NCBI GenBank assembly: GCA_947037905.1
Contig: CAMQUX010000024.1
Span: forward strand, 1 to 11,258
Direction: 5' to 3'
Source: an uncultured Desulfovibrionaceae bacterium
Lineage (GTDB): Bacteria; Desulfobacterota; Desulfovibrionia; Desulfovibrionales; Desulfovibrionaceae
Length of the DNA: 11,258 nucleotides
Positions 6,792 through 11,258 of this stretch are shown one piece after another; the first letter of the stretch is position 1; each line of letters starts with the position of its first letter. Under the pieces are notes generated by a model. The model had not been told where the DNA came from. It saw only the letters and a program-made list of their open reading frames with translations, and searched no databases. A program made the translations under genes and the position numbers.

Positions 6792-7149
6792 TGTTCGCTC
6801 CTATTCATATTTATGTAGTATTTAGCTAATTCAATTTTTGAGTATATAGTTTGTCTTTTAGGACTAATGGTATTTTTAGTATGTATTATGCTATTTATAA
6901 CATAGAATTTATCTTACATAAACTGTAAATCTCATAATAGTCACTTATTGCTTATGAGAATAGCTATGGTATGATTTTCTCTTATCCTATTAATTTATCT
7001 GTGTAGGATCTTTTTTAAATGAGAGTTATATTTTTTGTTTATAAGATAACTGTGGATATGAGTTTGTTAAAAAATAATGAAGATTTTTCAGTAGTTTAAA
7101 GAATAACTACCTAGAGGAGTATGAACCCTAGATGGGGAGCCTTTATATC
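6792..7149. other. 358-bp spacer between murI and hxlR, no gene
   Basis: I see no credible coding region on either strand. On the minus strand TATACT (6846-6841) lies 50 nt before hxlR and could be its -10 box, with no good -35 partner. An 8-bp inverted repeat TCTCATAA / TTATGAGA (6930-6937 and 6952-6959, 14-nt loop) lies about 140 bp upstream of hxlR and holds the GTCACTTA word shared with the adh promoter region. Beyond the murI stop, a 6-bp hairpin GTAGTT / AACTAC (near 7091-7110) is too weak to call a terminator. Confidence 0.4.
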
Positions 7150-7974
7150 TTAGATATCGATAAGTGTCACATCATTTTCATCTAATGTGCGGTTGGTGAA
7201 TATTTTGCCAATGGCTACAAATCGCTCAGGACTATCTGTTACAAAATAACTCACATGCCCTTGACTTGTGTTTAAATTTTTCAGTTTTGCATCTTCAAGT
7301 ACGCTTGAGACTTCTTCTGCAATAAGCTCTGCTGAATCAACAAGATGAATATCTTTGCCTAATACATTTTCGATGCTTTTTTTAAGCACTGGAAAATGCG
7401 TGCAGCCAAGTATTATGGTATCTATTTTTTCTGTTTCGATAGAGCTAATTATTGGTTTGAGATATTCTTTTATAATATCTTCCACAAGTTTTCCAGATGT
7501 CCAGCCGACTTCTGCAAGGGTCACAAAAAGAGGACTTGGAAGCGCTGTTACTTTGATATTTTTATCAAGCAGCTCTAGTGCATTTTGATATGCCATACCT
7601 CGAACAGTCCCTTCAGTTGCAAGGATTGCTACTGATTTTGTCTGTGTTTTTTCAGCGCCAGCTCTTGCGCCTGCTTCTATTACACCAATTATAGGAATTT
7701 GAGGATATTTTGCTTTGAGCTCAGGAAGGGCTGCAGCGGTTGCAGTGTTACATGCTACTACGAGTAATTTAATGTGTTGAGTACTTAGAAATTCTGTTAC
7801 CCGAAAGGCGTACTGGCAGACTGTATCTTTACTTTTAGTCCCATAAGGAAGGCGAGCAGTATCACCTAGATAAATGAAATTCTCATGGGGAAGGAGTGCT
7901 TGTACTGCGTGCAGTACTGTGAGTCCTCCTATTCCAGAATCAAAAATTCCAATAGGTGCATTGCTACTATTCAT
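7150..7974 (-). CDS. murI: Glutamate racemase
   Basis: A 274-residue cofactor-independent racemase that makes D-glutamate from L-glutamate for the peptidoglycan stem peptide; normally essential. The two-base active site is visible: Cys75 in VACNTATA and Cys191 in LGCTHFP, with His193 beside the second. Other marks are GIFDSGIGGLTVL (Asp12), YLGDTARLPYG, IIGVIEAGA, ILATEGTV and VDSAELIAEEV. Length is typical (about 265-280). AAGGA lies 5 nt before the ATG. It is the last gene of the minus-strand group hldA - rlmN - small membrane protein - murI. The 208-bp gap before it carries a repeat cluster, so it may have its own promoter: TTGATT (8070-8065) and GAAAAT (8047-8042), 17 nt apart, are a moderate match. 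No terminator of quality follows it. Confidence 0.97.
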   Translation of the reverse strand: MNSSNAPIGIFDSGIGGLTVLHAVQALLPHENFIYLGDTARLPYGTKSKDTVCQYAFRVTEFLSTQHIKLLVVACNTATAAALPELKAKYPQIPIIGVIEAGARAGAEKTQTKSVAILATEGTVRGMAYQNALELLDKNIKVTALPSPLFVTLAEVGWTSGKLVEDIIKEYLKPIISSIETEKIDTIILGCTHFPVLKKSIENVLGKDIHLVDSAELIAEEVSSVLEDAKLKNLNTSQGHVSYFVTDSPERFVAIGKIFTNRTLDENDVTLIDI

Positions 7975-8001
7975 ATTTTTCCTTAGGTGTGAATGTTCTT
8001 T

Positions 8002-8180
8002 TTGTATAAGAAAATTTTCTACTAAAATTAATAGAAGAATTATTTTCTGTTAACGCTTGTATGAAATCAATTCTTTGAAATTCAGATGCGAATTATTTTC
8101 TATTTAAATTTGCAGAAAAATAAATCTTCTAAAATTTAGATACGATTATCTTTTTCAGTTCAAATGCGAACTATCTTTTT
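8002..8180. repeat. Degenerate ~53-bp tandem repeats with a dyad core, upstream of murI
   Basis: Three related units start near 8002, 8057 and 8110 (TTGTAT or TTGCA, then a GAAA-rich stretch), each ending in a 24-bp block of type AAATTCAGATGCGAATTATTTTCT shape: 8025-8048, 8078-8101 and 8132-8155. A fourth 24-bp block stands alone at 8156-8179. In block 2 AATTC and GAATT flank AGATGC; in block 4 AGTTC and GAACT flank AAATGC, so both arms changed together. The dyad is partly lost in blocks 1 and 3. The region fills most of the gap between the small membrane protein gene and murI and would be transcribed if the two are co-expressed. Confidence 0.65.
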
Positions 8181-8182
8181 TT

Positions 8183-8461
8183 TTATTCGCTTAATGTAGT
8201 ATTTATTTTTGTTTCTTTTGTTTTTAAGCGCAATTGTAACTTTTTTTCAGCAAGATAAATGCTATAATAATCTGGGCTAAAAAATTCTTTTTTAAGACCA
8301 ACTGTATCGCCTTTATTTTTATCGAGCATATAGACTACATTATCGTTCTCGAAGCTCAGTTTTTCAAACTCTATGGCTACAGGAAAAAAATAAGCTCTAT
8401 TTATGTAAAAAATAAGCATAAATGCAAGTGTCCAAACAAAGTAATTGATATAACGTAACAT
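8183..8461 (-). CDS. Small single-pass membrane protein, family not recognised
   Basis: A 92-residue protein I cannot assign. Residues about 5-24 form one hydrophobic, aromatic-rich helix (FVWTLAFMLIFYI) with a single arginine before it and an arginine after it, so it is more likely an N-terminal anchor than a cleaved signal. The remaining about 65 residues are polar: an acidic stretch near 32-42, DKNKGD near 47, FFSPDYYSIYLAEKK near 60, and a lysine-rich end. No cysteine is present. AGGA lies 6 nt before the ATG, which supports real translation. It lies 185 bp after rlmN and 208 bp before murI on the same strand. It may be a lineage-specific envelope protein; topology and function are not determinable from sequence. 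Confidence 0.7.
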   Translation of the reverse strand: MLRYINYFVWTLAFMLIFYINRAYFFPVAIEFEKLSFENDNVVYMLDKNKGDTVGLKKEFFSPDYYSIYLAEKKLQLRLKTKETKINTTLSE

Positions 8462-8613
8462 AATTATTCCTACTAAATGATGTATCTATAAAGTATATAG
8501 CGAGTTTTTATTTTTGTAAAATACAGAAGCTAGCACCAACATGAGAACAGGTAGATATATTTATAAATCTAATACATAAATCTTGCATGCTAGCTAATCA
8601 ATACGTGCTAAAT

Positions 8614-8641
8614 ATCATAAATTATTAATCATAAATCATTA
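8614..8641. repeat. 14-bp tandem duplication just after rlmN
   Basis: ATCATAAATTATTA (8614-8627) is followed at once by ATCATAAATCATTA (8628-8641), differing at one base, and ends 5 bp from the rlmN stop codon. The same 185-bp spacer holds ATAAATCT twice at 13-bp spacing (8563-8570, 8576-8583) and a 7-bp inverted pair AGCTAGC / GCTAGCT (8528-8534, 8589-8595). No gene or good terminator is seen in it. Confidence 0.75.
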
Positions 8642-8646
8642 ACTAT

Positions 8647-9705
8647 CTATAATCTATCATTTGCTTTTAGCTGTCCGCATGCAGCAGCTATATCTTTTCC
8701 CATGCTTTTTCGTAAGGTGCAGGTCATTCCTCTGTCCCAAAGGTATTTTTCAAAAGCGAGTACTGTTTTTTCATCTGGAGTTTTATATTGTATTGAGTTT
8801 GTTATGTGCTCTACATTAACAGCATTGTAGACAATAAGATTAATCTTACATTTTCTATCTTTTAATAAATCTGCTAGCTCTTTTGCATGTTCTAAAGAAT
8901 CATTCACGCCCTTTAATAAAAGATATTCGTACGTGATGCGCTCCCTATCTCTGAGTGGGAGTTGATGCAGTGATTCTATAAGTTCATGTATTGGAAAAGC
9001 CTTTGCAGCTTTAGGCATGATTTGTTCACGCAGTGCCTGATTTGGAGCGTGTAGAGATACAGCTGGTAAGCCAAAACCTGTTTCACTAAACTCATAAAGC
9101 TCGTCAGGAAATCCTACAGTTGAGAGCATTATTCGGCGTGATGAGAAATAAAGTCCCTTTGGACTTTTAAGAGTTTGCATAGCTTTTAGTACATTTTCTA
9201 AATTTAAAAGTGGCTCGCCCATGCCCATAAATACCAGATTTTTTAGTGGGATAGTCTCTAATGTATCAACATATTCTTTTGCTATTAAAATTTGCCCGAG
9301 TATTTCACCGGCTGTAAGATTTCGCTCAAAACCCATAAGCCCTGTTGCGCAAAAAGTACATGCCATGGCACAACCAACTTGTGAGGACAGGCAAAGTGTA
9401 TATCTTTTTTTACCAGGGATAAGTACGGTTTCTATTTCTTTCCCATCTTTAAGTGCTAGTAGAAATTTAACAGTCCCATCGGTACTTTCTTGTCTGGAGA
9501 CAATTTGTGGGTGAAAAACATGACTCAGTTCTTCAAGCTTTTCTTTGAGTGTTTTTGGAAGGTTTTTCATGCCCTCGATACTTTTTACCTGCCGAACCCA
9601 AATCCAGTGCCAAATTTGTTCCGCTCTAAATGCAGGCTCATTAATACTTTTAATAAGCTCGTGTAGCTCTTCATTACTAAGATCAAGTAGGTTAGTAAGA
9701 TTCAT
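8647..9705 (-). CDS. rlmN: Dual-specificity 23S rRNA/tRNA adenine C2-methyltransferase RlmN (radical SAM)
   Basis: A 352-residue radical S-adenosylmethionine enzyme that methylates C2 of A2503 in 23S rRNA and A37 in some tRNAs, tuning the peptidyl transferase centre and decoding fidelity. The CxxxCxxC cluster motif is Cys112, Cys116 and Cys119 (GCAMACTFCATG). The two methyl-handling cysteines are Cys105 (seven before the cluster, as in E. coli Cys118/Cys125) and Cys343 in DIAAACGQL, matching Cys355. Other marks: FRAEQIWHWIW, ESTDGTVKFLL, LVFMGMGEPLLN, SLHAPN. The C-terminal MG-DIAAACGQL with its aspartate fits RlmN rather than the resistance relative Cfr, though the two are close; length and housekeeping setting also favour RlmN. 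AAGGTG precedes the ATG. It starts 61 bp after hldA and is probably in the same operon. Confidence 0.95.
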   Translation of the reverse strand: MNLTNLLDLSNEELHELIKSINEPAFRAEQIWHWIWVRQVKSIEGMKNLPKTLKEKLEELSHVFHPQIVSRQESTDGTVKFLLALKDGKEIETVLIPGKKRYTLCLSSQVGCAMACTFCATGLMGFERNLTAGEILGQILIAKEYVDTLETIPLKNLVFMGMGEPLLNLENVLKAMQTLKSPKGLYFSSRRIMLSTVGFPDELYEFSETGFGLPAVSLHAPNQALREQIMPKAAKAFPIHELIESLHQLPLRDRERITYEYLLLKGVNDSLEHAKELADLLKDRKCKINLIVYNAVNVEHITNSIQYKTPDEKTVLAFEKYLWDRGMTCTLRKSMGKDIAAACGQLKANDRL

Positions 9706-9766
9706 TTTTCACCTTATGTTTTTTTATTTTTTATAATATGTATGATTTTTTAGCTTCGTGAAGAGT

Positions 9767-10786
9767 TTATTCTCTCTCAATATTTTTAGTATCTAATTCG
9801 GTGAGAGCAGCTATAGATTTTTGTAACTCATCAGTAGATGCAGTTGCCGCACCAACTTGCGCAACTGTTATACTTGCTGCTAAGTTTGCAAGAATTGCAG
9901 CATTTAATGTATCAGCGCCCGATGCAAGGGCAAGAGCAAGAACTGCAATTACAGTATCACCTGCGCCAGTTACATCAAAAACTTTTTGAGCAAAAGTTGG
10001 AATATGAACTGCTTTTGTGGGCGATGAAAAATATGCCATTCCATCTTTACCTAAAGTTATAATAAGCTCTTTGCAGTCAAATTTTTTAAAGAGGATTTCA
10101 CCAGTATTTAAAAGAGAATTTTTATCCTCTATGAGAGAATTTGCACATTCTTGTGCTTCTTTTGTGTTCGGGGTGAGTATATCTACTCCCTTATAGAGGG
10201 CATAATTTATTGGTTTTGGATCAACTAAAATAGTATATTTTTTATCCTGCGAGCGAACAAAAGGCACAAACCAGTTCATGAACTCTTCGCAAATAACTCC
10301 CTTTCCATAATCTGAAAGAACAATAATATCTGCGATATGAATATGCTCTTGAATTTTTTCTTTTAAACTCTGGCATGTTTTTTCATCAAGAGGAATTTTC
10401 TTCTCCTGATCCACACGAACGATATGTTGATTATTTGCAATAATGCGTGTTTTTTTTGTACTCGGACGGTTTTTATCTATAATAAAATCACTTGAGATAC
10501 CATTTTCTTTGCAAAGCGCTTGGATAATCTCACCTTCAGTATCTGCACCGCAAACACTAATAAGATGTGGCGATCCTAGCAGATTTGCAATGTTTCTTGC
10601 AACATTACCAGCCCCACCTAGTAAACATGTTTCTTTTTCAATATCAACAATAGGGACAGGCGCTTCTGGTGATATACGACTAACACTCCCAATCAAGTAA
10701 TGATCAGCCATAGCATCGCCAATGATGAGAATTTTTTTCTCTGAAAAATTCTCCACAAGCTTAGAAAGCGTCTTTTTATATGTCAT
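9767..10786 (-). CDS. hldA: D-glycero-beta-D-manno-heptose-7-phosphate kinase, single-domain form
   Basis: A 339-residue PfkB/ribokinase-family sugar kinase of the RfaE domain I type. It would phosphorylate D-glycero-D-manno-heptose 7-phosphate at C1 to the 1,7-bisphosphate on the way to ADP-heptose for the LPS inner core. Seen: GDAMADHYLIGSVSRISPEAPVP (substrate region, about 23-45), GGAGNVARN (57-65), LSDYGKG (157-163), TPNTKE (205-210), and the PfkB signature DVTGAGDT (271-278) with catalytic Asp277. The bifunctional HldE adds a nucleotidyltransferase of about 130 residues; here the chain ends soon after the kinase fold, so the adenylyltransferase (HldC type) must be encoded elsewhere. GGAG lies 5 nt before the ATG. 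It is the first gene of the minus-strand group with rlmN. The substrate is inferred from close family resemblance. Confidence 0.92.
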   Translation of the reverse strand: MTYKKTLSKLVENFSEKKILIIGDAMADHYLIGSVSRISPEAPVPIVDIEKETCLLGGAGNVARNIANLLGSPHLISVCGADTEGEIIQALCKENGISSDFIIDKNRPSTKKTRIIANNQHIVRVDQEKKIPLDEKTCQSLKEKIQEHIHIADIIVLSDYGKGVICEEFMNWFVPFVRSQDKKYTILVDPKPINYALYKGVDILTPNTKEAQECANSLIEDKNSLLNTGEILFKKFDCKELIITLGKDGMAYFSSPTKAVHIPTFAQKVFDVTGAGDTVIAVLALALASGADTLNAAILANLAASITVAQVGAATASTDELQKSIAALTELDTKNIERE

Positions 10787-11098
10787 ACAAACTCCAAATG
10801 TTTATTTTGCATTCAAAGGATAATAATTTTTCATACCATAAGTGTTTTAAGAAACATACTTTGAACAGAATATTTTTAGCATGAATGGCGTTGTAAAGAA
10901 AGAGAATACTTAAATGATAAAATTTATATTTCACATAAAATGAGCATATTGAGAGCAGAGTTGTAGTTATGAAAATTAAAAACAACAGAGCAAAAACATC
11001 ATAATTATTCTTTGAACTATGAAAGAAATAATTATGAGCAAAAAAAGTTATGGTAAATGAAATACACTAGCAAATATGCAAATAGCAAATATATAATC
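10787..11098. other. Spacer upstream of hldA, no gene
   Basis: No credible coding region is seen. The hldA promoter should lie in the first 150 bp; TATTAT on the minus strand near 10822-10827 is the best -10-like word, but no -35 box fits. The stretch also carries a long inverted repeat at 10999-11037 and, at 11069-11090, two copies of AGCAAAT flanking ATGCAAAT, a loose lead-in to the heptamer array. Confidence 0.4.
10991..11037 (-). terminator. Inverted repeat, candidate minus-strand terminator
   Basis: TCATAATTATT (10999-11009) pairs with AATAATTATGA (11027-11037), and CTTT (11010-11013) with AAAG (11022-11025), leaving one bulged A and an 8-nt loop: 15 pairs in all. On the minus strand it is followed by TGTTTTTG. 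It could end a minus-strand transcript entering from beyond the right edge, insulating hldA. The stem is AT-rich, so strength is uncertain; it could equally be a protein-binding dyad upstream of hldA. Confidence 0.4.
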
Positions 11099-11258
11099 AA
11101 GAGCTAAGAGATAGGAAATAAGAGCTAAGAGATAGGAAATAGGAAATAGGAAATAGGAAATAGGAAATAAGAGCTAAGAGATAGGAAATAAGAAATAAGA
11201 AATAAGAGATAGGAAATAAGAAATAAGAGATAGGAAATAAGAGCTAAGAGCTAGGGAT
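11099..11258. repeat. Heptanucleotide tandem repeat array with four unit variants, running off the right edge
   Basis: From 11099 to 11252 the sequence divides without any gap into 22 heptamers, followed by AGGGAT at the edge. Only four units occur: a = AAGAGCT, b = AAGAGAT, c = AGGAAAT, d = AAGAAAT. Their order is abc abc cccc abc ddbc dbc aa. Unit b is always followed by c. All units are purine-rich on the plus strand and end in T. Stops (TAA, TAG) at unit junctions fall in all plus frames because 7 is not a multiple of 3, and no start codon with a ribosome binding site opens a minus frame. The full length is unknown because the array reaches the window edge. Confidence 0.95.

Noticed and set aside
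8647..9705. Cfr antibiotic-resistance methyltransferase instead of RlmN
   Set aside because: The sequence follows RlmN through the DIAAACGQL end and has its usual length, in a housekeeping setting with no resistance or mobile genes.
10776..10985. A 69-codon minus-strand frame overlapping the hldA start
   Set aside because: It begins with TTG, has no ribosome binding site, overlaps the start of hldA, and its residues are the random hydrophobic/aromatic mix of AT-rich spacer DNA.
11099..11258. Heptamer array as a CRISPR array or as an encoded repeat protein
   Set aside because: Units are 7 bp with no spacers, and stops fall in all plus frames; no start with a ribosome binding site opens the minus strand.

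Overview
The window looks like the chromosome of a low-G+C (roughly one third G+C by eye), Gram-negative bacterium. The main support is a heptose-7-phosphate kinase of the LPS-core pathway together with a dTDP-rhamnose epimerase and glutamate racemase, plus an AT-rich codon style and Shine-Dalgarno sites of the AGGAG type. The lineage cannot be fixed from this sequence. Almost every gene belongs to a well-known family, and I see no phage, transposase, CRISPR array, tRNA or rRNA.

Layout, left to right. Positions 1-2203 (minus) carry the formamidopyrimidine-DNA glycosylase fpg, cut by the left edge, with a cytoplasmic GGDEF protein just upstream in the same transcription unit. Positions 2424-3731 (plus) carry rfbC and then ogt. 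Positions 3973-6791 (minus) carry 3-methyladenine glycosylase tagI, an iron-containing alcohol dehydrogenase and, upstream of it, an HxlR-type regulator that is probably its controller. Positions 7150-10786 (minus) carry hldA, rlmN, a small unrecognised membrane protein and murI, in that transcriptional order. The last 470 bases hold a hairpin and a striking heptanucleotide repeat array that runs to the right edge.

Two themes stand out. First, three base-damage repair enzymes (Fpg for oxidised purines, Ogt for O6-alkylguanine, TagI for 3-methyladenine) lie within 4.5 kb, though on separate transcription units. Second, the spacers are unusually rich in short tandem repeats of different unit lengths (7, 14, 16, 18 and about 53 bp), including one that overlaps the rfbC stop codon. 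The heptamer array and the dyad-containing 53-bp repeats upstream of murI are the least explained parts of the window. I do not find a convincing new multi-gene system; the best candidates for new biology are the repeats, the small membrane protein, and the HxlR/alcohol dehydrogenase control region.
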